From Cantharellus purpuraceus (Eukaryota > Basidiomycota > Agaricomycetes > Cantharellales > Hydnaceae), in assembly GCA_025174535.1 (NCBI GenBank), contig JALBUN010000010.1, positions 434,001 to 498,000 of the forward strand: a stretch of DNA of 64,000 bases. The letters run 5' to 3'. Shown here in pieces: positions 23,087-34,065 of this stretch; position 1 is the first letter of the stretch, and each line of letters starts with the position of its first letter. The notes beneath the pieces were generated by a model that was given only the letters and a program-made list of their open reading frames with translations, was not told the origin of the DNA and did no database searches. The position numbers and the translations under genes are program-made.

Positions 23087-24070
23087 TGACTGTCCTAAGA
23101 TCCAAGCACCAATCCGGGGGGAGAGAGAGAGCGTGTGTGTGTTCAATTAAGGTGATCGAAGCGCTTGTGCACTTATGGTATACCGTTGCTGATACAGAGG
23201 ACTATGTCATAGCTGGGACCTCTATCTACGGGGCTAGTACGGAATGTAGAATAGGTGTCGTGTCTACAGTGATAAAAACATGTGTTAAATCAAAGCTATG
23301 CATCCAACTTGATGGCTGGTGATGCGGTTCTAAACCTAGCGCACTGTAGGGTTGGCCACACCCTGGGTTATCTTTCCTCTTGCCGCGTAGGGATCCCGCA
23401 CCTGATTCTCCAGGCGCAGTCGAAACACTCCGTAACACCGATGAAGGGAGCTCATGCGATTAATATTTAGATCGTGGTGAAAGTGTAGATCTTAAAGGAG
23501 AGGGATAGTAGGGGGGTTAAAGGGCTGATATGGGGTGCCCGGCTGGGTCGTGTTGGTTTTCTGTTCAAATCGACTGGAGTGCATGCATGGCCGGGGGGGC
23601 TCGAAGCGAGGGCCAATCCAGGGAGTCGCAATAACGTGATCATCGACTGATCCGCCGACATTTGCCGACATTGTGGTGACATACCAAGCTGGGAATATTA
23701 TACTCGGATTAGCCAGACAAAATGAACGCGTATGTGCGGCATGTAGACGCATTAGGGCTAAAAACCACTGTGCCTCTCGAGCCTAAATAAGGCACGACAC
23801 CGACTCTCTAGCTCTCCTGAGTACGGCTTGAAGTCACATGTGCTCGGTTATAACTCCCCTGGTTGTCTATAGAGTCTCTCTAATTATATGTTGTGGAAAC
23901 ACGCAGGAGAGACACGAAGGGAGCGACAATACCGACGTGATGGTGGTTAAATTACAAACGCACGAGGTATTTACATGACCAAGTAATTGTATAGTACCTC
24001 GGCGGTATCCAGCAACACGCGCCGCTCACATATTCCAACACTATCGGTCATACTTGAATACAAACTCGGG
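23087..24070. other. Intergenic region between the two SDR genes
   Basis: No gene recognised. It should contain promoter sequence for SDR copy 1 (minus) and the 3' UTR of copy 2. Small ORFs (23086-23322 plus, 23467-23752 minus) overlap on opposite strands and look non-coding. Confidence 0.45.
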
Positions 24071-25229
24071 TTAGTATGTCGCTGGATACAAACCCAACCT
24101 CCCCCCATCGGTTACAGACACGTTTCCGCTAACATAGGCCCCCGCTCTACTCGCAAGATAGAGGATAAGACCACCCTATCATACGAGTATATTCAATGTC
24201 AATGTATCCGTTGATGCAAAGAACGTACCATGTCTTCCGCAGTTCCGGCTCGCTTTGCGGGGACTAATGTTGCGGGGAACGGGTTCTCCATAACACTTTT
24301 CCCCATGCCAAACGAATCAGCCATTTCTATTCATTGGTATGAAGGATTAGACTTTGTCCTGCAGGAGAATAAATGGATAAAATCAATGAAACGGACCAGA
24401 AGGGTAAATCCCTGGCGCGATGAGATTGCAACGAATGTCCCAGTCTTTCAGGATGTTTGCGAGGAGCTTCCCGAGATGAACAGTTGCTGCCTTGCTAGCG
24501 TTGTACGCGATACCTGTTGTCGTCGCATCTCTCCTGAAACCTGCAATTGAAGACACGGTTACCACCTGGCTGGTCACTCCGGGAATACCGCCGTGCTTGT
24601 TGCCTTTGTCGAGCAAGTCGAGAAAGGCGACGGTGGTATAGTAAACGGCTGTCACGTTCAATTTGAATGTGTCCTGGAACTCTTCGGGGCTTGATTCCCA
24701 AAGAATATCCTGCAATTCCTTGAGGTCTGTAACAGCGTTGGGTGTCTTGACCCTGGGTCCGTATATACCAGAGTTGTTGACGAGGAGGTTGATGTATCCC
24801 GTCCGAGAGCTGATCGTCGAGACAATGGAAAGAAGGTCGTCGCGAGAGGTTACGTCGCCTTGGACTGGGATGATGTTGCCGAATTTCTAGAGAGGAATTA
24901 GTCACACGTTTTGGGTTACACGATGCTGCATAACTAACAGCATGTTCTTTTGCGGCTTTCTCCAGAACTTCCTTGCTATGCAATAAGATGGTTGCTATCG
25001 TCTGGGTTCCAAGACATCTGAATGAAACCCACCGACGGCCAATAATATAGACTGTGGCTCCATTGTGTTCCAGTGCGGTAGCCATCATCAAGCCTATACC
25101 AGTCCCTCCTCCAGTCACCACAGCAACCAACCCTGCCAGAGTCGAGACGATCAGTAAAATCGAAGCGGTATAATGATAAAACATACCTTTGGTGGAAAAC
25201 AAGTTGGATAGTTCGAATTTGGACGTCAT
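24071..25229 (-). CDS. Short-chain dehydrogenase/reductase, tandem copy 2
   Basis: The six-exon model has exons 25187-25229, 25033-25132, 24939-24975, 24397-24886, 24229-24326 and 24071-24175, with closing phases and 290 residues. The cofactor motif is VVTGGGTGIG, followed by NLLVNNSGIYGP, a catalytic Ser region VSSIAGF and YNASK (Tyr/Lys pair). The C-terminus has GAYVSGNVSVTDGGRLG. It is collinear with copy 1, differing mainly in exon 1 and by 9 nt in exon 5. Both copies lack premature stops, so both may be functional with diverged substrate preference. A tandem 124 bp repeat and a copia remnant lie just upstream and may affect its promoter. Confidence 0.92.
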
Positions 25230-25458
25230 TCTTATATCTGGGTCAATAAAAAACCAAGCTGAGAAGACCGTACCAATGTACAGTATTTATAGTAGTTTTG
25301 GGTTGAGCTGAGGTAGGCATTAGCTGACAAAGGACTACGGTGCGAGAATAAACCGACCCGGACTCGTCGCCGAAGTAGCGTAGACTTGTATACTTGACCT
25401 TTGGTCTTATATACTTTTGCGGAAACTAAATGTATACCATGGAAATCATTGGATTGCG

Positions 25459-25700
25459 GACCTAGGGGTTTAAAGCATGCAAAACGGACGTCCCTCGCTT
25501 CTTGCGCATGCTGACGTGCGCATCTTTCTCTAATAGGACTGATTGATTTCCTGTGTAGCACATTGAATTTTTGTTACCGGGGGACCTAGGGGTTTATAAA
25601 GTATGCAAAACAGACGTGCCTCGCTTCTTGCGCATGCTGACGTGCACGTCTTTCTCTAATAGGACTGATCAATTTCCTGCGTTAGCACAATGAATTTCAG
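25459..25700. repeat. Two-copy tandem repeat of about 124 bp
   Basis: The core CCTAGGGGTTT at 25461 recurs at 25585. Matching text then follows for about 115 bp in both units, including CGCTTCTTGCGCATGCTGACG and CTCTAATAGGACTGAT. Copies differ by a few transitions and short indels. It sits in the presumed promoter of SDR copy 2. Confidence 0.8.
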
Positions 25701-25731
25701 TCAGCGGAAAGTCGTGGCTTATAATCATAAT

Positions 25732-26169
25732 TGTTGGAATCAATCATAGCGATTGACACCCACGTGCACACGGTCACGTGATCAGAGTACGAAGGATAAG
25801 CGTTGTTTCGGCGGAGTTTTCAGTTGTCCATCAAACAATTGAGGTGAGAAATCATTCGCATTAGATGACCCTACTTGACTCTTACTTACTATCATATGTA
25901 GCGACTTGGCACAGGTAATACATATTGTAATCTGAATAATAAAGCTCAGACCGTATATTGTGGATACGGCTGAGGGTTAGGAAAAACACCACAGACGTAT
26001 TATATTCGTCTGGAATGCAGTTTTAACGTCAAACTGGTGTATCTCCCAGTCTAGAGATGCAGCTATGCCAAGGACTGCGCGGAAATAGACAACGGGTTTC
26101 CGACGGACACCCGACCCCGTGGTGTGTCATTAACATGGACACACTCAACATATGCTCTATATTCCAACA
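25732..26169 (-). repeat. Ty1/copia LTR (3' LTR of the copia remnant)
   Basis: The ends are TGTTGGAAT at 25732-25740 and ATTCCAACA at 26161-26169, a 9 bp terminal inverted pair with TG...CA borders; length 438 bp. On the minus strand it follows a G-rich polypurine tract (complement of 26170-26176) directly downstream of the copia RNase H C-terminus. It carries the 32 bp hairpin at 25944-25975 and a second hairpin at about 25992-26012 (CAGACG/CGTCTG). Confidence 0.75.
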
Positions 26170-26176
26170 CCCCCTC

Positions 26177-27236
26177 ACTGGTGTCGTTGGGCGGCTCAGT
26201 GAATAAGATCCAATAAGACGACTTTGTAGCCCTAGGGCCCGCGTGGATTTTTCATGTTTGAAACCATCTAGTGCTTTCGTCATAACGTCGGCAGGCATGT
26301 CGGAAGTGGGAATGTATTGGAAAAGACGTCCTTGTCTTCGACACGTTCACGGGTGTAGTGGTATTGAATATCGATCTGCTTTGAGCGGGCATGGAATGTA
26401 GGATATTTCGAAAATGAAATAGAACCCATGTTGTCACTTAATATAATGGTCGTATCCTGCTTGTGACCAAGAATATCGAGTAAACGTTGTAACCATATGG
26501 CTTCTTTCGTTGCATGGCAGCTTGCTACATATTCTGCTTCGCAACTGGATGTGGTGACAATAGATTGTCGTTTTGAACTCCAAGAGATCGCTCCGCACCC
26601 TAATGTAAATATATAACCTGAGGTGGATCAGCGAGTGTCTATGCAGCCAGCATAATCTGAATCAGTAGAACCATGGAGGGTGATTTCCTCTTTTCCACCT
26701 AGGGTAAGGACATGATCCTGAGTGCACTTCAAATATCGAAGAACCCTCTGCAAAGCCATCCAGTGAGCTTGTCCTGGATTTGAATTGAATTGACTGAGTT
26801 TATTCACGGTGAAAGTGATGTCTGGTCTGGTTGCAAGACATCAATGACCCAATGCCTGCAATGTACAGTATCTTCGACATGTGTGCTCATCCAGAATCCG
26901 ATGTGGGTGACATTGATTTTGATAGGACAACATTTGGGTTGAGAGGGTGGTAACACTGTAACTGTCTTCCATCCTGAATTGTTTTAGAATTGTGTCAATG
27001 AAAGTTCCCTGCAAGAGAGATATGGTGCACACACTATGGTCCCTAGTGACAGTCATGCCAAGGAACCACTGAATCTCTCCCATGTCCACAATGTCAATAA
27101 TCTTGCATAGGTCCTTGAGTGTTGCATTTATTGTCTGTTGATTACTTGCAGTGACTGCCATGTCATCAACATGGATAGTAATCATGGTGTTGCCTGATGC
27201 ACTGTGTTTTACAAAGACACTGTGGTTGATGCTCAC
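26177..27236 (-). pseudogene. Ty1/copia pol remnant: RT C-terminus and RNase H
   Basis: Read on the minus strand, the order is an RT segment beginning HSVFVKHSASGNTMITIHVDDM (copia VDDM active-site region, here HVDDM) and GEIQWFLGMTV, then an RNase H region with GSTDSDYAG, SSCEAEYVAS and, at the C-terminus, ADVMTKALDGFKHEK. These are conserved copia landmarks. Frame shifts and stops separate the pieces (for example around 26830 and 26630), so it is dead. The N-terminal half of RT is missing at 27236, where another repeat begins. A copia protease/integrase fragment on the same strand lies at 39330-40735, which could be the other half of a single split element. Confidence 0.82.
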
Positions 27237-27950
27237 CCAGTGTTAAGTGCTGAAACCACTGGAGGTTCAAAATGTAACTGGAGTTGGTGCTAGAGGGGTG
27301 AAGGAAGACTTTACTGTTCCAGTTAAACTGGAGACAGGGCAGTGCAATAACTATTGAGTGTTACATCCTGCAACACCAAGTCTGATCTCCAGGCTCTATC
27401 TCCACCTCCATCAACTTCATCTCCATCAACCCTGCTATTGTTCTCTCTATAAGTAGTTTCTTGTTATGGGTTACAACAAACCATTATCTTTTATATTGCT
27501 TAGTATTAGCCTGGACTTTGGTCCAAACTCCAAACTCCTTTCCATGTTATACTCCATATCCATCTTATTGTTCTCTCACTTTAGTTTTTTCATTTAATTC
27601 TTCACATACTTATATGGGCTATTCTCTGTATGTTACAGCAGTTTGTACATTGACTAAGTTTGACCTCTATCTTCTTGGTTACTAGCTTCTTGACAAGTAT
27701 CTCCTTGACAAGTTGAACTCCAGATCCTTGAACCAACTATGTACTCTGAATTCTGAAATATTGGACTGACAATCTGAGGGGGCACAACACATAAGTTGAA
27801 GCCAAGTCCACTCAATCCAACTCAATAGTTATTGCTCTGTTCTGTCTCTGGTTGGACTGGAACAGTAAAGTCTTCTCTTTTTTCATCATTAGCATTTGAA
27901 TATCCAAACTTTGGTTATTCCATTGAACCCCATGTAACAGCACTTAACAG
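27237..27950. repeat. Inverted-repeat element or two opposed LTR ends
   Basis: The outer ends read TGTTAAGTGCTG near 27240 and CAGCACTTAACA near 27940. A second matching inverted pair lies inside at about 27302-27360 and 27816-27876 (for example AAGACTTTACTGTTCCAG and its complement). The arms diverge elsewhere. No coding potential is seen in the central 450 bp. It could be a MITE-like foldback element or two copia LTR ends in opposite orientation. Confidence 0.55.
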
Positions 27951-28355
27951 TATATATGAACTTACACTCTTGATTGTCATGCCACCCTTGTTTTGGAACC
28001 TGCAAAATTATGGTGTTAGGGAAAACTCTAAATCACCACAATTCCGTGAATGAACAGCTGAGAAGAATATCAAATCCTACTGCAGCACAACTCCAGAAAT
28101 GATTTAATGTTTGTACATTGGTTACAATCCATTGTAATGGTCAATGCAGATGATATGCAGGAAGGTAATATGTTTCTTAGCAGTAGGGAATGAATAAGAC
28201 TTCCAGAGTCTAGAGTTCACAGATGCTTAGGGGTCCAGATATTCCAAAAAGAGGGGAATGCACTTAGAGGCTAAAGGAAGTAGGTGGATGAATCCAACTG
28301 TCCAACCAGTGACACTCTGAAGTGGGTAACAGCAATGTGTGAAGTAGTCTAGCAA
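27951..28355. repeat. Dispersed repeat family A, left half (interrupted by gypsy)
   Basis: Matches the reverse complement of roughly 830-1210 and stops at 28355, exactly where the gypsy 5' LTR begins. The interrupted sequence resumes at 38352. Confidence 0.8.
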
Positions 28356-28869
28356 TGTTATGACTATATTCATTAACGCCCAGATCCCTGTCTGATCCCC
28401 TCAGATCCCCGTGCACATGAAATCTATACTCCATTTGGAAACCACTACATCTCCATTTTCCTGTCTGAATGTCACCGCTGATTCCGCCCATCCATCTCCA
28501 GTTCTGATTGATGCATCAGCATCACCATAGGAACCCAGACATCCATCCCCATCAGACTTGGACATACTCATGTAAGGCCATCAGCCTCAGAGACCCATCA
28601 CCGGAGTAATTATTATTAGATTTCGAATATGTATTTAAGTTGCCGACTGGGGACTCCATTCCCCAGTTCGAATATTGAATCATGCCTAGCTCCTAAGTCC
28701 GATCCTAACTCTGTAAGTCATACTCTGTCTCCAAAATCTCAGACACCGGTATTAGTGAGGGTGCAGCACATAAGCTGAAGCCAAGTCCGTTCTGACCCCC
28801 ATGACGTACTCTGACTCTGACCCAACCTCCAACCCAATCTCCAACCCCAATCGGACCTAGTGCGTAACA
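28356..28869 (+). repeat. 5' LTR of the gypsy element
   Basis: 514 bp, starting TGTTATGACTATATTC and ending GTGCGTAACA. It aligns end to end with 37837-38351. A TATA-like TATTTAAG lies near 28632. About 30 differences from the 3' LTR are visible by eye, mainly CG to TG/CA transitions. Confidence 0.95.
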
Positions 28870-28899
28870 GTATATTCAAACTGCCATACTCACTCCTAC

Positions 28900-30017
28900 C
28901 AATGCCACGATCCGCTGCCAATTCTGAATGCGCATGAATCATCGAGGGACTCACCCCCAGCATCAACACCATCCCCGAGGTCGTCGAAGAACCGACTGAC
29001 CACATAGAGGCTGTCAATGAAGAAGATGACACCCCGCCCTCTCCAAATCTGGTGCAAGCCATCTCCCTGCTCGCTAGCAGCATCCGTAACCCACAAGCCC
29101 CTAAGTCCCGGACCAAGGTCTGAGAACCCGACCCATTCGATGGCTCCAATCCATGCAAACTCCAGCCGTTCTTGGTGCAATGCCAGTTGAATTTCTGCGA
29201 TCGCCCCAACGCATTCACATCCAATCGGGCAAAGGTTACCTTCGCCATGTCCTATCTCAAGGGCACCGCACTGGACTACGAGCCAGCACTCATGGACGAC
29301 TCCGATGACCCGATATGGTCAGAGGACTACTCTGACTTCATCTCCAAACTTCAGACCAATTTCGGTCCGTACAACCCTGAGGCTGATGCCGAGAATGAAC
29401 TCAATTGACTTCAGATGAAGGAAAATCACAAAATCACAAAATACATTGTGAGTTTCCAGCAGCTAGCTCCGAAAGTCCAATGGGGCAACGCTGCACTCCG
29501 ACGCCAATTTTACGTCGGACTCCCATCCCGCATCAAGGATGAGATATCACGCGTCGGTAAGCTGGATACTTTGGCTACCCTCCACAAGCTCGCCCAATCC
29601 ATCGACGCCTGTTATTGGGAACGTCAATCTGAGGTCTCCCGCAAAAATTCGGCCAACAACAAATTGGACAAATCATCAGACAAGACCCCAAAGTCCAACA
29701 AAGGGTCTGATAAGCGGGCCACCGCCAATTCAGGCCAGAAATCAAACACTGGTAACGCTGCCGCTTCTGGTTCTGGTCAGAACAACTCCGGCACCAGCAA
29801 TAACTCCGGAGCTCACAAGAGTACTCCGGACCTCTCCACCAAGCTGGGAAAGGATGGAAAACTTACCCAGCAGGAACGCCAGCGCCGCATGGACAACAAC
29901 CTCTGTCTGTTCTGCGGAAAGCCTGGTCACCAAGCCAAGGATTGCAACAAGGCAACCTTGTCTGCAGCAAAGGCAAAGGGCCGTGCCGCCAACGCCACGA
30001 TGGACCAAAAAAAATAG
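28900..30017 (+). pseudogene. gypsy gag (nucleocapsid) with in-frame stops
   Basis: The frame starts near 28902 (MPRSAANSE) and contains DPFDGSNPCKLQPFLVQC, a Gag capsid core (LKGTALDYEP, ISKLQTNFGPYNPEADAENEL, FYVGLPSRIKDE). It ends in a CCHC zinc knuckle CLFCGKPGHQAKDC near 29910-29950. In-frame TGA codons at 28935, 29121 and 29406 each stand where an Arg (CGA) fits. The frame stops at TAG 30015-30017 right after an A8 run, and protease continues in the -1 frame. Assembles the virus-like particle in active relatives. Confidence 0.88.
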
Positions 30018-32057
30018 TAAGCAGTCCTATAGCCTCCGTACGGGCTGAGGGCTACATTGGTACTCCCCATACGACAAACGAGGTCTGCCTGAACGCATCC
30101 GCTCTTTCCCACTCTGACTCCCTTACCCTCCTCATCCACTCCGACTCCATTCCCGATACCGCTATTCAAGCATTAATTGACTCTGGTTCTACTCATTGTT
30201 TCCTCAATTCCTCTTTTTTCGATTTACATAAACTCCATACATATACCATAACTCCGATACCACTCCGATTATTTCGCGGCACTACTAATGCTGTTATTTC
30301 ATGAGCTATAGATTTGTCTATCCGTTTTTCTGTTGGAGAAATCCAGACCCTTACATTCTATGTTACTCCGCTTGACTCCAGCTGTTCTGTGGTTCTCGGA
30401 CATAACTGGCTCACCCGCTACAATCTGTTGATTGACTGGGCATTGGGCCATATCACATTCTGTTCTCCAGTACAGGCTGTGTCATCCCCAACGTCACCAG
30501 CAACTTTAGGTGTGAAATTATCTTCCACCTCCACTGACTCCGCTCCGATAGATACTCCGTCTACCCCTCCGTTCATATCGATGGTGAATGCTATGGTCTT
30601 TGCCAGACTAAGCAAACTGGATGGTTCTCACACATTCCAGGTTCACCTCTCCGATCCGATATTCCTCGCTGCTCGTTCCACCCGATCCACTCCACCGGAC
30701 CTCTCTATGGTTCCCAAGGAGTATCATGAGTTCGCCAACATGTTCAGCAAGGCTAAAGCCGACTCCCTAGTGGAACACCGACCATACAATCTCAAGATCA
30801 AACTGGATGACAACTCCACCCCTCCGCTTGGCCCTATCTACTCACTATCACAAAAAGAACTATTGGCCCTCCAAACATTCATAGATGAGAACTTGACCAC
30901 AGGCTTCATCCGCCCATCCCTATCTCCTCATGGAGCTCCAGTCCTATTTGTCTGCAAAAAAGACGGATCACTCCGTCTATGCGTCAACTTCCATGGACTC
31001 AACAAAATCACCAAGAAAGACCGATACCCGATACCCCGCACTGCGGACCTACTCGAGAGTCCTTGAAAGGCTAAGATCTACTCCAAAATAGATCTCCGAC
31101 ATGCCTACCATCTAGTCTGTATCCGAGAGGGCAACGAATGGAAAACGACCTTCCGCACACGATATGGATCTTTTGAGTGGTGCGTCATGCCCTTCGGTCT
31201 AACCAATGCTCTGGCCACCTTCCAGAGGTTCATGAATGATACCTTCGCCGACCTTCTCGATGTGACTGTCCTCGTTTACTTAGATGACATTCTGGTATAT
31301 TCAGACAACAAAGAAGAACATCAGACACATGTCCGAGAGGTACTCCGACATCTCCGAAAGCATGGCCTCTTCGCCCGCACTGACAAATGCGAATTTCACT
31401 CCGACTCAGTTGAATACCTAGGCTATATCCTCCCCCCGGCAGGGTTAACAATGTCCGATGACAAAATCAGAGCCATACAGGAATGGCCAGAACCCTGGAA
31501 AGTCAAGGACATACAGTCCTTCCTCGGGTTCGCCAACTTCTACCGCCGCTTTATTCACGGCTACTCCGATATCACTGTTCCACTCACCCAACTCACTAGG
31601 AAGGGTATCCAATGGAATTTCACTGACGAATGTAGACAGAGTTTTGAGACCTTGAAAAAGGCCTTTACTTCCGCTCCGATACTGACTCATTGGGTTCCAG
31701 ACATTCCCATCCTATTAGAGACCAACGCCTCCAACTATGCACTTGCCGCAATCCTGTCCATCATCTCCCTGGACGACGGACAAGTCCACCCGATCACTTT
31801 TCACTCACGTACATTCACCCCCCCCAAACTGAACTATGACGTCCATGACAAAGAGCTCCTTGCCATATATGAAGCCTTCCAGATATGGAGACACTACCTT
31901 GAGGGTCCCTCCAATCCGGTAGATGTCATAACTGACCACAAGAACTTGGAATACTTCTCCACAATGAAACTGCTCACCTGGAGACAGGTCCGATGGTCCG
32001 AGTACCTATCTCAGTTCAACCTCATTATCCGTTTCCGTCCTGGTCGACTCGGAGCAA
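30018..32057 (+). pseudogene. gypsy pol, first part: protease, RT, RNase H
   Basis: A single frame (-1 relative to gag) holds an aspartic protease with ALIDSGSTHCFL near 30160-30205, then RT with [38 protein letters not shown], the catalytic YLDDILVYS near 31277-31303 and SFLGFANFYRRFIH. RNase H follows with PILLETNASNYALAA, FHSRTFTP and ITDHKNLEYF; the first catalytic position reads ETNAS where ETDAS is usual. TGA stops at 30302 and 31064 replace expected Arg codons. The frame runs to RPGRLGAKPNAL, where family members continue TRRWDVYPKEG, and is then interrupted by foreign DNA. Confidence 0.92.
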
Positions 32058-32275
32058 AGCCCAACGCGTTGATGAGCCAGGACGCATTGAGGACGTATAT
32101 CGAACAACTCTGACAGTCCAACTCCACCAGTGTCTTTTCATACCAACTTTTAAATAGCGCCGCAACTCCCTCTCCACCTCAGTCTCTAATTCTAGCCATC
32201 GATCGTCACTCGTGTTTCATTGCCATCAATCATTATCAGCCTTCTATTCACACTGATCCTTTCATCATCATTCAC

Positions 32276-32460
32276 ATGGCTTCCCATTCTATTCCCCTCT
32301 CCAACATCGCTTCTAATAATACGTCACACTGGTCTCTGGACACAGAGGACTATCAAAAATACACCGAGCTCCACGGGCATGTTAAGCCACCTCCACGTGT
32401 CAAAATACTTCCAAAACTCTTTCAATGTCCAAGATCCCCACCATGTCTCTCTTATGCCAT
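32276..32460 (+). pseudogene. Unrecognised ORF fragment in the 2 kb insertion, split by a TIR element
   Basis: The frame from ATG 32276 encodes MASHSIPLSNIASNNTSHW and about 60 residues in all before the TIR element begins at 32461. A compatible open frame appears after the element (about 33020-33250, Arg-rich, containing EREVEFQSPSPTYSPTS and LEWDTIWRWITK). It was probably one ORF interrupted by the insertion. I do not recognise the protein. Confidence 0.4.
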
Positions 32461-33018
32461 TGACGCTTGTTCGGAATCATGTCAGTATACAATATTCTGA
32501 TGTATAGGAGATATACATCAGGATTTCAATGATACATAAAGCCAGGGAGTTACAATTTGGATATCTTAAAAGATTTCAGATGTGTGAAATTTTCATAAAT
32601 ATAAACATATATTCTATATTTTAATAAACTTTAAAAGATAAGATATTTGGTTGAGATGAACATAATTATTTACATGGATATAATAGGAATGTATGTATTA
32701 ATATAATTGGTATTATATAGGGTATTTAGATATACAAATACCAGGTGGGGATTAAAGATAGTTCAAATTATGTTACAAGTATTGTATAAGAAAGAATCAA
32801 TGATATTTGAATGTTCTCTCAAGAGAGTTGCCACCACTAAATGGGGAAAAAAAGAATTATTTTTGAGAATTATGACAATATGTTTTAATCTAGTATATTG
32901 TGTAAAATTTGAGAATCATGTTGAAATATGAAAATAAGTTTGAATTGAAGTGTATTGTGTAAAATTTGAGGAAAATAGGTTGTATATATGTATTTGTTGT
33001 ATTTCTGAACAAGCGTCA
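32461..33018. mobile_element. AT-rich TIR (MITE-like) element nested in the 2 kb insertion
   Basis: Ends TGACGCTTGTTC (32461-32472) and GAACAAGCGTCA (33007-33018) are perfect 12 bp inverted repeats that continue imperfectly inward. The ~530 bp interior is markedly AT-rich compared with its surroundings and has no transposase-sized ORF. Flanking bases (CCAT / TTGG) give no clear target duplication. Non-autonomous DNA element; superfamily undecided. Confidence 0.7.
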
Positions 33019-34065
33019 TTGGTGATCCCATATTCTTTCACAATTCCATTGAACCATATACATTCCTCGACATTTCACCTCTATATTGTAACACAGATAG
33101 AAGAGTTGAACGTGAGGTAGAATTTCAGTCACCATCGCCAACCTATTCTCCCACTTCAATCCGACTCAGGTTACATCGTGTCAGGCAAAGGGACCAAATA
33201 CTCTTGGAATGGGATACCATATGGAGATGGATCACTAAGACAATAAGGAGTATTTGTTGTGGATGCTGACTGAAGTCCTCATGTGACTCAGGGTCAATTT
33301 ACCTTCAGAGCCGTAGGGAAGATGATATTGGTGGACGTTTCTATTGTTCTTTTGTATGACTCACCCCTGTTTCATCTTTTAATTCATTCATACACGACTT
33401 ACTCATCCTTGTTCTATTTTTGGTTCTTTTATTACTCATCACCCCCTATTCTTACAAAGATCACCCCTATCTGTCATTTCATTTCTCCATGATTTCTCCA
33501 TCAGTAGTTCAACTTCACACGCTTCATCAGCTGGCTTGATCAGCATTTCTTGCATCATATCACATCATTTGCTTCTCATATTGTGTCGTTGTGCCCTGGG
33601 GATTTGTATATAAAAGGGCGCTAGTTTTCGCCTTTGGAATCAATCAACAAGTTTTCAGCCAACACTCTAAAGTCAAAGTCCACGCTCTAAGTCTATGCTC
33701 TACACTCTACATCACAATCCATCATCTCTACACTGAGGTAAAACACCTTGGTTCAATGATCAGATTTCCCTCCACCACCGAGAGGTTGCTTCTCCTGAAA
33801 CCAGCTTTCGCGTACCTTCCAACCGGGCTCCACATTGTCATCCAGTCACAGAGCATGATCAGCCATTGGGACTGACCTTTAGCTCCCATCCCCATCCAAC
33901 CACAGAGCACTATCCCACTTCCCTGTTACTAAGTGCTACCTCTACCCCTCAACCTGATTGATCTTTGGAGTGCTGAACAACTGCGTTACACACCGTCTGT
34001 TTGCTAGGACTGTTGCGTGCAGGCTTATAGGATCTATTCCATAAGCGAACCGACAGCGTTAACTA

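Larger units (their letters stand above)
32058..34065. mobile_element. ~2 kb insertion splitting gypsy pol between RNase H and integrase
   Basis: Left pol text ends ...AKPNAL(M), with TTGATGAG at about 32050-32057, and right pol text resumes ATGATGGGATGTCTACCC at about 34066. Joining the two restores the expected TRRWDVYPKEG region, so the insertion is exact with at most a 2 bp (AG) duplication. The right end reads TTAACTAG and has a hairpin (CTTATAGGA/TCCATAAG, about 34025-34047) about 18 nt inside. These are Helitron-like features (CTRR end, subterminal hairpin, no target duplication), but the left end is not TC. Inside are a short ORF starting MASHSIPLSN (32276), a TATATAAAAG box (33607-33616) and a nested inverted-repeat element (32461-33018). 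Confidence 0.6.

Noticed and set aside
32276..33250. Envelope-like gene in the gypsy element
   Set aside because: The ORF lies inside a later insertion that splits pol, not after integrase, and shows no signal peptide or membrane segments.
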